Assembly: GCF_018131105.1 (NCBI RefSeq)
Contig: NZ_JAFCJI010000003.1
Location: 186,001 to 250,000 of the forward strand
Length of the DNA stretch: 64,000 nt
DNA from: Bradyrhizobium manausense
Lineage (GTDB): Bacteria; Pseudomonadota; Alphaproteobacteria; Rhizobiales; Xanthobacteraceae
Reading direction: 5' to 3'
A program made the position numbers and the translations under genes. The notes under the pieces were generated by a model, which searched no databases, was not told the DNA's origin, and saw only the letters and a list, made by a program, of their open reading frames with translations. Every line of letters begins with the position of its first letter. Position 1 is the stretch's first letter. This document shows, in pieces, positions 26,538 through 35,265 of this stretch.

Positions 26538-26562
26538 GAATGGAACAGAGGCTATTCCATTC
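26538..26562. promoter_or_regulatory. Inverted repeat GAATGGAA-N9-TTCCATTC
   Basis: Two exact 8-bp half sites are separated by nine bases, 30 bp before the ATG of the 26592 gene. The geometry fits a dimeric operator. The response regulator encoded just upstream is the obvious candidate, but this is inference. The same half sites recur at 58778-58795 with a two-base spacer. Confidence 0.45.
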
Positions 26563-26591
26563 AAGTTGATAGCGCAGCGTAGGAGAAGGTC

Positions 26592-26897
26592 ATGAGTAAG
26601 GGTCATCACAACGCCGTCGCCCATCCTCCGATCATCACTGTAGGCGAGCTCATCGACGAGCTCTGCCGCCTGCCTGATACCGCCGTCGTCCACTTCCGCT
26701 GCCCCATGCTCGATCAGGAGCTGACATTCTATCGCCTTCGCAAGCGATCAAAGGACGACGTCGAAATCGCGGTCAATGCATATCCGGATAGTCCGCCGGT
26801 CGTACCGGGATCCAACGGCAATTTTCAAGCGCGCAAACATGCGGCAGCTTCGCGCCCGGTTCGCGACGGCGCCGCTCTTCACAAGGCGCGAGAGTAA
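26592..26897 (+). CDS. Hypothetical 101-aa protein
   Basis: Not recognised. The first ~70 residues look like a compact alpha/beta domain (TVGELIDELCRLPDTAVVHFRCP, then ELTFYRLRKRS), and the last 30 are basic and disordered. AGGAGAAGG lies before the ATG. It follows the two-component pair and has its own upstream inverted repeat, so it may be a target of that system. No transmembrane segment. Confidence 0.62.
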   Translation: MSKGHHNAVAHPPIITVGELIDELCRLPDTAVVHFRCPMLDQELTFYRLRKRSKDDVEIAVNAYPDSPPVVPGSNGNFQARKHAAASRPVRDGAALHKARE

Positions 26898-26908
26898 GTC
26901 AGGCGGGT

Positions 26909-27496
26909 CTAACCGGCCTTCAGCCCACGCAGCACCAGCGCGAGCGTCGCGTCGACGCGCGCGGGCAGTTCGGCATCCTTCCATTCGTCGGCATGGGCCG
27001 GATGATGGAAGCGGCAGGTCGCGTCGAACAGCGCGCGTGCCGTCGTCTTGACGTCGTCGACGGCAAACACGCCCTGCTTGACGCCGTCAGCCAGGATCGC
27101 CGCGATCTGGTCGACCATGGTGTCCTTGTGGCACTTGACGGCCGCGCAGGCCTCGCGTGCCAGCGTCAGATAAGTCTCGAACATCTCGGGGTCGTCGAGC
27201 ACGCGCGAACGCTTGGCGGCGAACAGCGTGCGCAGCCAGCGATCGAGGCGCGCGGGCGCAGGACCCTGCTCCTCGGCGATCGCGAGCAGCGGCGCGTCGA
27301 TGCGGTCGAGCCAGCGCTTGGCCACAGCCTCGCGCAGCGAAGCCTTGCTTGGGAAATGGCGATAGACGCTGCCGTGGCTCACATCGAGCGCGCGGGCAAC
27401 GTCGACAACGGTAGCCTTGGCAAGTCCGTAGCGCCGCAAGACGTCCTCCGTGACCTCGAGGATCCGCTCCGGCGTCAAGACAACGGCTTCGTTCAT
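26909..27496 (-). CDS. TetR/AcrR-family transcriptional regulator
   Basis: 195 residues. The N-terminal TetR helix-turn-helix is clear: RYGLAKATVVDVARALDVSHGSVYRHFPSK at about residues 20-50. The C-terminal ligand domain is divergent. The ATG at 27496 (MNEAVVLTPERIL) is preferred. The frame is open further upstream, but the added sequence is not TetR-like. TetR regulators commonly control a divergent neighbour, but the next upstream genes here are a tiny frame and an amidohydrolase over 600 bp away. The target is unknown. Confidence 0.9.
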   Translation of the reverse strand: MNEAVVLTPERILEVTEDVLRRYGLAKATVVDVARALDVSHGSVYRHFPSKASLREAVAKRWLDRIDAPLLAIAEEQGPAPARLDRWLRTLFAAKRSRVLDDPEMFETYLTLAREACAAVKCHKDTMVDQIAAILADGVKQGVFAVDDVKTTARALFDATCRFHHPAHADEWKDAELPARVDATLALVLRGLKAG

Positions 27497-27588
27497 GCCA
27501 GCACCATGTTCCCGTTCAGGGTCCAGTTTACCCGGCGATGGAGGCTTACCGAAGCGCCCATACCGGTCGGTTCGGAAAGCGTCTCGCC

Positions 27589-27690
27589 TTAATGAGGCAG
27601 TTTTGCAGCCTGCGCCGCGATCTGGCGCGCGACCAGCAAATTGAGCCAATGCCCAATCGTGCCGGTGAAGTTGATGATTTCGGTCGTCAT
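27589..27690 (-). CDS. Possible micro-protein, 33 aa
   Basis: MTTEIINFTGTIGHWLNLLV... is a 33-residue frame with an amphipathic or membrane-associated helix and a basic C-terminus. GGAGA lies about 10 bp before the ATG at 27690. It lies 92 bp upstream of the TetR gene on the same strand and may share its transcript. Supported only by the Shine-Dalgarno sequence and composition. Confidence 0.35.
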   Translation of the reverse strand: MTTEIINFTGTIGHWLNLLVARQIAAQAAKLPH

Positions 27691-28147
27691 TTTCTTAAGT
27701 CTCCATTCGTCCGCGGTCCCCACCCCAAAATTACGCGCCTTGATCCGTCGTTGTTTCGGACCTCGTGCTCCCCGGGAGGGATGACCGCGGGACGCCCAAT
27801 CGGAGCGTCCGGGAACGGATATACAAGGCTCGATGACAGATTTCAATATCTGTTATTCAATGATCCGTGAATGACAGCTAATTTCTGCGGCCGGCGGCGT
27901 GCCGCCTAGCCCGACGGTTGCCCTTCCCAGCCTCCCATCATTTGACTTGGCAGATACGCTGCTAAACCCTGGATACAAAAGGTATTTTTGACGCCCGCCG
28001 CCTTCGGTCACCCTGTCAACGCATGCTCCGCGAAAGCTGAGAAATCCCTGAGGAGCGGATGATCGCAACGTGATCCGCCTTTCACCCCGGCATCAGGGCG
28101 GGTTACGCTGCGGCACCAGCCCTACGAACAAGAAACGGATCCGCCCC
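27691..28147. other. Intergenic region with no recognisable gene
   Basis: 457 bp before the amidohydrolase start. It is locally AT-richer than its surroundings (27835-27890 and 27960-27995). No frame with a convincing start was found. A weak sigma-54-like GG-N10-GC spacing occurs at 27949-27962, but its flanks match the consensus poorly. Confidence 0.4.
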
Positions 28148-29320
28148 ATGCCCATCGTCAACCGCATCGCCGCCCTCTCCGATGAAATGGCCGCCTGGCG
28201 CCATGACCTGCACGAGAATCCGGAGTTGCTTTACGAAGTCCACCGCACCGCCGGCATCGTCGCCGACAAGCTGCGTGAGTTCGGCTGCGATGAGGTGGTG
28301 ACGGGTATCGGCCGCACCGGCGTCGTCGGCGTGATCCGCGGCCGCAAATCCGGCTCCGGCCGGACAATCGGCCTGCGCGCCGACATGGACGCGCTGCCGA
28401 TCATGGAAACCGCCGATGTGCCCTATGCCTCGAAGATCCCGGGCAAGATGCACGCCTGCGGCCATGACGGCCACACCGCGATGCTGCTGGGCGCCGCAAA
28501 GTACCTCGCCGAGACGCGCAATTTCGACGGCACCGCGGTCGTGATCTTCCAGCCCGCAGAGGAAGGTGGCGGCGGCGGCAAGGCCATGGTCGAGGACGGG
28601 CTGATGACGCGCTGGAACATCGAGCAGGTCTACGGCATGCACAACATGCCGGGCCTCCCCGAAGGCCATTTCGCGACGACGGCGGGCCCGCTGCTCGCCT
28701 CCTCCGACAACATCCGCATCACTGTCCGCGGCAAGGGCGGCCACGCCGGCGCCACGCCGCACCAGGCAATCGACAGCGTCCTGATCGGCTCGCAGATCGT
28801 CAATGCGTTGCAATCGATCGTCGCGCGCAACATCGATCCGCTAAAATCGGCGGTGATCTCGGTGACGCAATTCCATGCCGGCACCGCCTTCAACATCATT
28901 CCCGAAACCGCCGAACTCAGCGGCACCGTGCGCACGCTCGACCCTGACGTGCGCGATCTCGTCGAGCGCCGCATCGGCGAAGTCGCCGACAGCGTCGCCC
29001 GCGCCTATGGCGGCTCGGCTGAGACGAAATATTCGCGGATGTATCCGGTGACGATGAATCATGCGCGCGAGGCCGGCGTCGCCGCCGACGTTGCCCGTGA
29101 CATCGTCGGTACTGAGCGCGTCAACGACCGCATCATCCCGATGATGGGCGCGGAGGATTTCTCGTTCATGCTGGAGGCACGTCCCGGCGCAATGGTGCTG
29201 GTCGGCATGGGCGACAGCCCGGCGTGCCACCACCCGGCTTACGTCTTCAACGACAACATCCTCGGCCACGGCGCCTCGTTCTGGGTGCGCCTCATCGAAA
29301 CGGCGATGCCGGCCGGCTAA
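28148..29320 (+). CDS. M20-family amidohydrolase (hippurate hydrolase-like)
   Basis: 390 residues. It has the M20D features WRHDLHENPELLYEVHRT near the start, GLRADMDALPI, the metal motif HACGHDGHTAMLLGAAKYL (~90-108), and the C-terminal GAEDFSFM. These enzymes cleave N-acyl amino acids, including hippurate and indole-acetyl conjugates, using two metal ions. The ATG at 28148 (MPIVNRIAAL) gives normal length. The open frame extends upstream to 28070 with non-conserved sequence. Substrate cannot be fixed from sequence. Confidence 0.92.
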   Translation: MPIVNRIAALSDEMAAWRHDLHENPELLYEVHRTAGIVADKLREFGCDEVVTGIGRTGVVGVIRGRKSGSGRTIGLRADMDALPIMETADVPYASKIPGKMHACGHDGHTAMLLGAAKYLAETRNFDGTAVVIFQPAEEGGGGGKAMVEDGLMTRWNIEQVYGMHNMPGLPEGHFATTAGPLLASSDNIRITVRGKGGHAGATPHQAIDSVLIGSQIVNALQSIVARNIDPLKSAVISVTQFHAGTAFNIIPETAELSGTVRTLDPDVRDLVERRIGEVADSVARAYGGSAETKYSRMYPVTMNHAREAGVAADVARDIVGTERVNDRIIPMMGAEDFSFMLEARPGAMVLVGMGDSPACHHPAYVFNDNILGHGASFWVRLIETAMPAG

Positions 29321-29394
29321 CGTCGATCTCGGGTGGGTCAGCCTCCAGGATTGCGCTGAGCGTAAACCGCTCGGCGTAACCCACCCTGCGACGT

Positions 29395-31302
29395 CTACGC
29401 CTGTACCACCTCGTGCCGCATCACGAACGGCGCGAGCAGCGTGTGCACCTCGCCCGCAACGATGTCGCGCTGATCGGCCGGCAGCCCGGCAAGCGTTACC
29501 GTCGCGATCGAGCCGTGACTGCCGTGCGCGCCGACCTTCACCTTGCAGTCGATGCCGCGTGCGACGATCGGGGTCAGCACCCTGGTGAACACGCGCTGCG
29601 CCGCGTCCCAGCGAAGTTGCGGCTTGAACACCTTGCCGACGCCGGTCACCGGCATCGGGTCGATCGGAATGACCTGCACCGGCACCGCGGCGCGCTCCGG
29701 CGTGCGTTCGCGCACCCACGTCTCGAGTTCCCCGGGCTCGACCGATGCGCCGGGCTTCAACTGTACGTACCCCACCGGCAGCTCACCGGCATAAGCATCG
29801 GGCTGGCCGACCACCGCGGCAAAGCCGACGGCGGGATGACGGAACATGATCTCCTCGATCGGCGCCGGATCGATGTTGTGACCGCCGCGGATCACGAGGT
29901 CCTTGGCGCGGCCGGTGATCCAGAGATAGCCGTCGGCGTCCAACCGGCCGAGATCACCGGAATTGACCCAGACCTTGTCGACGAAGGCGCCCGTGTTGTG
30001 GGCATCGTTGAGATAGCCGCCGAACACGCCGGGCCCGGCCATGATGACGACGCCGATCTCGTCGGGCTTGCAGTCGCGGATCAGGTTGCCGTCGGCGTCG
30101 AGCTGCACGATGCGGACGCGCGCATAAGGCATGGGAAGGCCGACCGAGCCGAGCCGGATCGGTCGCGACGGATAGGCCAGCGTGTGCACGCTCGAAGTCT
30201 CGGTCATGCCGTAGACCTCTACCACCGGCAACCTGAGCTTTTCCTGGATCGCAGAGCCGACCGCAACCGGGATCGCCGAGCCGCCGCCGGCTGCATATCT
30301 GAGACTGGAGATATCCGCATTCCCCGGCGGCACCGCGAGCGCTGCGGCGAGCACCGTCGGCACGCTCGACAGCGCCTCGGGCCTGAAGCGCTCGACCAGG
30401 CCCCAGATGTTCTTCACGGCGTTGGGATTGCGCCAGCCGCTCGGCGACAGCACGACCAGCGAGCCGCCGGCGGATAGCGTCAGCAGCACCTGCGTCAGCG
30501 ATCCGCCGACATGAAACAGCGGCATGCCGAACAGCATGTTGGCGCCGGGCTTCGCCTTCAGCAGCAGGTTGAGCGCCCAGGCCTGATAGACCTGGTTGGC
30601 ATGCGTGTGCCGCACCAGCTTTGGCGTGCCAGTGGTGCCACCGGTATGGAAATAGGCGGCGATGTCGCTGCCGAGAATCTTGCGCCCGCTGATAAGCCGA
30701 TCGGACGGCTGCTGCTTGATCAGATCGTTGAACGCAAAAACTGCCTTGGCGGGATCGCCGCCGCCCGCCACCTGCACGATTGCCTTGAGGTGCTTGAGCT
30801 GCGGGCGGATCTGCTCGACCTTCTGCCAGATGTCGGTGCCCGGCATCGGCCCGAGCGCCACCAGGATTTTCGTGTTCGCCGCTTCCAGAATTTCCGCGAT
30901 CTGGTGCGGCTCGAGCAGCGGGTTGACGGGATTGGCGATGCCGGCAGCCTCGGCGCCGAACAGCGTCACGAAGGCGTCGGGCAGCAGCGGCAGCATGAAG
31001 GAGATGACGTCGCCCTTCTCCGCACCGAGCGCGTGAAACATGTTGGCGGCCTGCGTGACGCGCGCGATCAAGTCGCGGTAGCTGACCACGAGCGGCGTAT
31101 CGGCCGGATCGGCATTTTGCAGAAACTGGATCGCAGCCCCGTCGGGGTTGCGCGCGGCCCCAAGCTTGATCGCATCATAGGTACTCTCGGCCGCAACGCG
31201 ATCGGCGTAAGGGACCTGCTCGAAGGCTCGGACCTCCTCGTCCGTCAAAAGCTCGGGATAATCTTTACCAATGAGCCGATCGAGCGCGTGGATGCCCGCC
31301 AT
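29395..31302 (-). CDS. Acyl-CoA synthetase (AMP-forming)
   Basis: 635 residues of the ANL superfamily. The P-loop AYFHTGGTTGTPKLV, the adenine motif YGMTETSSVH, and the hinge SGDLGRLDADGYLWITGRAKDLVIRGG are all present. The catalytic Lys region is near the C-terminus (GVGKVFKPQL). It activates a carboxylic acid to its CoA thioester. The start ATG at 31302 (MAGIHALDRL) has GGAGG upstream. The frame stays open a further 65 codons with no family similarity. It is convergent with the amidohydrolase. Substrate unknown. Confidence 0.9.
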   Translation of the reverse strand: MAGIHALDRLIGKDYPELLTDEEVRAFEQVPYADRVAAESTYDAIKLGAARNPDGAAIQFLQNADPADTPLVVSYRDLIARVTQAANMFHALGAEKGDVISFMLPLLPDAFVTLFGAEAAGIANPVNPLLEPHQIAEILEAANTKILVALGPMPGTDIWQKVEQIRPQLKHLKAIVQVAGGGDPAKAVFAFNDLIKQQPSDRLISGRKILGSDIAAYFHTGGTTGTPKLVRHTHANQVYQAWALNLLLKAKPGANMLFGMPLFHVGGSLTQVLLTLSAGGSLVVLSPSGWRNPNAVKNIWGLVERFRPEALSSVPTVLAAALAVPPGNADISSLRYAAGGGSAIPVAVGSAIQEKLRLPVVEVYGMTETSSVHTLAYPSRPIRLGSVGLPMPYARVRIVQLDADGNLIRDCKPDEIGVVIMAGPGVFGGYLNDAHNTGAFVDKVWVNSGDLGRLDADGYLWITGRAKDLVIRGGHNIDPAPIEEIMFRHPAVGFAAVVGQPDAYAGELPVGYVQLKPGASVEPGELETWVRERTPERAAVPVQVIPIDPMPVTGVGKVFKPQLRWDAAQRVFTRVLTPIVARGIDCKVKVGAHGSHGSIATVTLAGLPADQRDIVAGEVHTLLAPFVMRHEVVQA

Positions 31303-31550
31303 GGAATTCCGTCCTCCCTCAGATCTCGTCCCTCGCCGCCTGTCTTTTTGACATTGGTTCAACGGGGCCTCGACAGATTGACCCGTCGAGCGCGACCACA
31401 ATGATGGATGATTTGGCGTTCGTCCATTGCCTGCCGGCTGTGGCGATGAACAACGCCTGACAGGCCTTTGAACCTCCCTGCCCGATCCGGGTACCAAGAT
31501 CAGGGATTGGATTCATCTGCCAGCGTCCTGCCGCAAGACTTGAGGTGATC

Positions 31551-32642
31551 ATGACTACGCCCAAGCGGGACCGCACCACGCGATTGATCTTCGCCTTCGC
31601 CATGGCCGCGATGGTCACCCTGCCGAGCGCAGCATTCGCCGAGGGCCAGTTCGACAAGATGCGCGCCAAGATCGCGGCCTTCGTCGGCGACAAGATGGAA
31701 AAGCTGGGCGGGTCGCGGGTCATCTACGTCGTGGACAGTGACGCCTTGCGCGAAAGCGTCGTCACGGATCTGCGCGACGACGTCTACAAGATCTTGCACG
31801 ACGGCCATATCGCCTTCTCCAATCTTGCCATCCGCGATGGCGGCGTTGATGTGAAGATCGCGGACGCCAGAGGTCGCGACCAGCTCGCGCGCAAGCTCGC
31901 CTCCGCCGCGGAGGGACTGCCGTCACACGTGGTCTCTGTGACTGACGGCGGCGATGGAGCGATTCGGCTCGCGCCGACCGATGCCGCGTCCAAGGCTCGG
32001 CTGAACGAACTGGTCGAAGATTCCATCGCCATGATCGAGCAGCGCCTCAAGGACGCGGACGTCCAGCTCGTCAGTGTCGTCCCTGACGGGACCGACCGCA
32101 TCCGCATCTTCCTGCCCGGGGTGACCGACCCCGAGCGCATCACCGCGATCTTCGCCCGGAAGGTCAAGGTCAGCTTCCACCCGATCGATGCTTCGATGTC
32201 CGCGGAACAGGCACAATCCGGCACGCCGCCCGAAGGCTCGGAAGTCCTGCTCGGATTCAAGGACAAGCGGCCCTATCTGGTCGTCAAGGACAGCTCGAAG
32301 GACAGCGCGCTCGACGGCGAAGACATCAGCTATGCGGCGCCGGGCTTTGCGGCCGGCACCAAGGATCCGGTCGCCCAGTTCCGCTTCAACGGGCGCGGCG
32401 CGCGACGTTTTGCCCATCTCACCGAAGAGAGCGTCGGCAGAGCTCTGGCCATCGTACTCGACGACAAGGTGATCTCCGCTCCTGTGATCCGCGAGCCCAT
32501 CACAGCCGGCTCCGTCCAGATATCAGGCAATTTCACCCTCGAGGAGGCCAACAGCGTGGCCATGCTGCTGCGCGCCGGTGCCCTGCCCGGACACCTTACG
32601 CTCGTCGAGCAGCAGGTCGTCCAGCCGGGCGCCAAGCCATAG
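31551..32642 (+). CDS. Exported SecD-P1-like protein without membrane domain
   Basis: 363 residues. A signal peptide ends near AFA|EG at residue 30. The C-terminal ~110 residues match the P1 periplasmic domain of SecD: FRFNGRGARRFAHLTEESVG, LAIVLDDKVISAPVI, and ISGNFTLEEANSVAMLLRAGALP. The six-TM SecD/SecF channel that normally follows is absent, and the protein ends about 16 residues later. GAGG lies 5 bp before the ATG at 31551. An upstream in-frame GTG at 31545 is less likely. It may act as a stand-alone periplasmic translocation factor, but no function is established. Confidence 0.82.
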   Translation: MTTPKRDRTTRLIFAFAMAAMVTLPSAAFAEGQFDKMRAKIAAFVGDKMEKLGGSRVIYVVDSDALRESVVTDLRDDVYKILHDGHIAFSNLAIRDGGVDVKIADARGRDQLARKLASAAEGLPSHVVSVTDGGDGAIRLAPTDAASKARLNELVEDSIAMIEQRLKDADVQLVSVVPDGTDRIRIFLPGVTDPERITAIFARKVKVSFHPIDASMSAEQAQSGTPPEGSEVLLGFKDKRPYLVVKDSSKDSALDGEDISYAAPGFAAGTKDPVAQFRFNGRGARRFAHLTEESVGRALAIVLDDKVISAPVIREPITAGSVQISGNFTLEEANSVAMLLRAGALPGHLTLVEQQVVQPGAKP

Positions 32643-32900
32643 GACTTGCTGGACGGCCTTTTTCGTGCCGACCGCCCCTCCGGACGCCACGTCCTGCCTC
32701 GGGCCCCCGCCCCGAATCACGTTGTGCGCCGGGATCATGCGCGCAACCAACGGGCAATTGCCGAAACCGCCGATCAGGCTAAAATTTGTCCCTTGCGGCA
32801 AGGCGACCGAAGGCCTCATTTCAAGCGGTCGTCATTCGATTTCGGCTATAGGTGTCGCGGATACCGACCAGGACTGAAGGCCTTACGCGGGATTAGTACC

Positions 32901-33707
32901 ATGCCGTCCGGCAGTGCAGACATTTCCTCGATCCTCGACCGCATTCTCGACGCGGCCACGGATAACCTCAGGATCGCGAAGATCCTGGTCCAGATCGGCC
33001 TCGATCCCAACAACGTCACCTGGGACGCGATCTTCAACCGGCTGCTGGAGATCTTCGTCCACAACATCACGCTGGCCAATCTGTTCGCTACGATTGGCGC
33101 CGGCTTCTTCGTAGCCACCCTCCTGATGCGGACGATGGTGCCCCTGCGCGTCGCCAACATGATCGGCTGCGCCTTCTTCGCCATTTTCGGTGCGCTCTCC
33201 GCCAATGTCTCGACGTTCCTGCTCTATCTCCTGATGCTTCCGATCAACGCCTTGCGCCTGCGGCAGATGCTCAAGCTGGTCAAGAAGGCGCGTCATGCGG
33301 CGGAAGGCGACATGTCGATCGAATGGCTCAAGCCGTTCATGACCGAGCGCAAATACCGCCGCGGCGACACGCTGTTCAAGCTCGGCGATCCGGCCAAGGA
33401 CATGCTGCTCACGGTCACCGGCAAGTTCCTGGTCAAGGAGATCGGTGTCGAGATTCAGCCGGGTGCGCTGATGGGTGAGCTCGGTTTCCTCACGCCGGAT
33501 AACCGGCGCACCGGAACGATCGAATGCATCGAAGACGGCCAGGTGCTGACGATCACCTATGACCGCCTGCTCGAGATCTACTTCCAGGATCCGCAGTTCG
33601 GCTATTACTTCCTGGTGCTGACCAGCCAGCGCCTCCTGCAGAACATCGATCGCCTGCAGAAGCAGCTGGCCTCGGCACGGTCCGCGACCACGAACAAGAT
33701 CGCCTGA
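32901..33707 (+). CDS. Membrane protein with C-terminal cyclic-nucleotide-binding domain
   Basis: 268 residues. An amphipathic N-terminal region is followed by about three membrane segments (residues ~47-120). A cNMP-binding domain follows, with KYRRGDTLFKLGDPAKDMLLTVTGKF and PGALMGELGFLTPDNRRTGTIE at about 148-215. The phosphate-binding cassette GELGFLTPDNRRT differs from the cAMP-specific RTA form but retains the Arg. The layout resembles Popeye-like bacterial proteins, and there is no DNA-binding domain. The ATG at 32901 (MPSGSADISS) is used. Confidence 0.8.
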   Translation: MPSGSADISSILDRILDAATDNLRIAKILVQIGLDPNNVTWDAIFNRLLEIFVHNITLANLFATIGAGFFVATLLMRTMVPLRVANMIGCAFFAIFGALSANVSTFLLYLLMLPINALRLRQMLKLVKKARHAAEGDMSIEWLKPFMTERKYRRGDTLFKLGDPAKDMLLTVTGKFLVKEIGVEIQPGALMGELGFLTPDNRRTGTIECIEDGQVLTITYDRLLEIYFQDPQFGYYFLVLTSQRLLQNIDRLQKQLASARSATTNKIA

Positions 33708-33712
33708 CGAGG

Positions 33713-34354
33713 CTAGCTCAGCAGCAGCGCCATGCCCGGATCGCCCTTCTCCATCGCGCGCTGATAGGCCGGACGCGCACCAATGCGGCCGAGATATCGG
33801 GCCACGTTCGGACAGCGCGTGAGGTCATAGGGCTGGAAATAGCGCATCGTCGTCAGCGAAAAGCCGGTCATGATATCGGCCGTGGTGAAACTACCGCCCG
33901 CCAGATATTCGGCATTGCGCACGCGGGCATCGACCAGATCGAAGGCGCGGTCGACGCGCGCCTTCGTCGCCGCCAGCATCGGATTGTCATCAGTGAGCTT
34001 GAGCCGGTTCAGCAACATCAGGCGGCCCATGCCGGCTTGCAAGGTGCCGTTGGCGAAGTGAAACCAGTACAGGAATTGAGCGAAGCCGGGATCATCGGCG
34101 CGGAGCATGAGGCGACCGTTGCCATACTTGGCCAGGATGTAATCAACGATGGCGCCTGACTCGGCGAGCACGAGGTCACCGTCGGTGATGACGGGTGCTG
34201 CTCCGATCGGATGCAGCGCCTTGTAATCGGGCGGCGCCAGCTTGGTGACGGGGTCGCGGGCATAGCACTTCAGCTCGTAGGGAATCCCGAGTTCCTCGCA
34301 GAGCCAGACGATGCGTTCCGATTGCGATTTGCCGAGGTGGTGTACGGTGAGCAT
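33713..34354 (-). CDS. Glutathione S-transferase
   Basis: 213 residues with the thioredoxin-like N-terminal domain and the all-helical C-terminal domain of GSTs. Glutathione-site features are the first strand LTVHHLGKSQSERIVWLCEEL and the loop LAESGAIVDYILAKYG (Glu-Ser pair near residue 68). The C-terminal domain ends with the capped helix TAD in the SFTTADIMTG segment. It is convergent with the cNMP-binding protein gene 5 bp away. Substrate unknown. Confidence 0.92.
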   Translation of the reverse strand: MLTVHHLGKSQSERIVWLCEELGIPYELKCYARDPVTKLAPPDYKALHPIGAAPVITDGDLVLAESGAIVDYILAKYGNGRLMLRADDPGFAQFLYWFHFANGTLQAGMGRLMLLNRLKLTDDNPMLAATKARVDRAFDLVDARVRNAEYLAGGSFTTADIMTGFSLTTMRYFQPYDLTRCPNVARYLGRIGARPAYQRAMEKGDPGMALLLS

Positions 34355-34407
34355 GACGTCTCCCTGCGATCGCGAGCTGGATCGGTTGTGACAGAGTATC
34401 CTAACCT

Positions 34408-34541
34408 GTCATTGCGAGCGCAGCGAAGCAATCCGGACTGCTGCCCGCGGCACGATTCTGGATTGCTCCGCGGAAGCCTGTCATCGGGCCGCGCGTTGCG
34501 CGGCCCCGTTGGCTCGCATTGACGAGCCGAGCGGAAGCCTG
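34408..34541. repeat. Disrupted family B palindrome with internal hairpin and 11-bp duplication
   Basis: The left arm GTCATTGCGAGCGCAGCGAAGC is intact. The right side begins GGATTGCTCC and is then interrupted. GCGGAAGCCTG occurs twice (34470-34480 and 34531-34541). Between the copies is a 9-bp perfect hairpin, GGGCCGCGC-GTT-GCGCGGCCC (34486-34506). A remnant of the right arm, GCTCGCATTGAC, follows. This looks like a family B element altered by insertion or tandem duplication. Confidence 0.65.
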
Positions 34542-34543
34542 CC

Positions 34544-35095
34544 CTACCCGGCCTCGTCCGTCACCATGCGCGCGACCACGCGGTCGCGGCGGATGAAGTG
34601 GTGCCAGAGGGCTGCGATCAGATGGACCGCAATCAAGGCCAGCAGCACATAGGCAAAGAAAATGTGGCGGTCCTCAAAGGCATCCGCCGCCGCCTTGTCC
34701 GGAGAGGTGAATTGCGGCACGTGAAACAGGCCGAAGAAGTCCGAATAATTGGTCGCACGCGCGCCCGAATGGGCCCACCCCAGCATCGCGACCAGGATGA
34801 CGACGAGATAGAGCGCGCCATGGCTGACATGGGCCGCGACCTTCTGCCAGCGCGAGGTCTCGGCCGGCAGCGCCGGCGTCGGGTTGAGGGCGCGCCAGAC
34901 CAGGCGCAGCGCCGTGAGCAGCAGGATCACATAGCCGATGTCGGCATGGATCGAGCGGTAGAAGAACTTGTCGGCGCGCGCCGGGATGTGGTTCATCCAC
35001 CAGCCGAAGCCGATCATGCCGATGATCGCCAGCGCCAGGCCCCAGTGAAACCACCGGGCGACGCTGCCCCAGCTGGTCGTCGTGTTTCTGATCAT
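34544..35095 (-). CDS. Cytochrome b561 family protein
   Basis: 183 residues, four membrane helices. Conserved heme-ligand histidines lie in helices 1 (VARWFHWGLALAI), 2 (IHADIGYVILLL) and 4 (ALIAVHLIAALWHHF). Members are di-heme quinol oxidases, often using superoxide or an unknown acceptor. The ATG at 35095 (MIRNTTTSWG) with GGGAG upstream is preferred. It lies next to a GST and a family B repeat, not in an evident operon. Confidence 0.9.
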   Translation of the reverse strand: MIRNTTTSWGSVARWFHWGLALAIIGMIGFGWWMNHIPARADKFFYRSIHADIGYVILLLTALRLVWRALNPTPALPAETSRWQKVAAHVSHGALYLVVILVAMLGWAHSGARATNYSDFFGLFHVPQFTSPDKAAADAFEDRHIFFAYVLLALIAVHLIAALWHHFIRRDRVVARMVTDEAG

Positions 35096-35265
35096 GTCGG
35101 CTCCCGAAAATTTGCGGATGTCCCAACCGCAGCGCAGCACGGCTGCTGATAGCGGGAACAGGCGGCAATCACGAAATTGAATCGTTCCAAACTGGCCGTC
35201 GGGCACCTCGGCCGCAAAACCGCCCCAAAAACCGAATGGTAACCATGGCGGGCTAGGGTAACGAC

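Noticed and set aside
27893..27906. GGCGGC-GT-GCCGCC palindrome
   Set aside because: A two-base loop cannot form a stable hairpin as drawn, and short GC palindromes are frequent here.
27947..27964. Possible sigma-54 promoter (GG-N10-GC) before the amidohydrolase
   Set aside because: Spacing fits, but the sequence TTGGCAGATACGCTGCT departs from consensus around both elements, and no sigma-54 activator gene is nearby.
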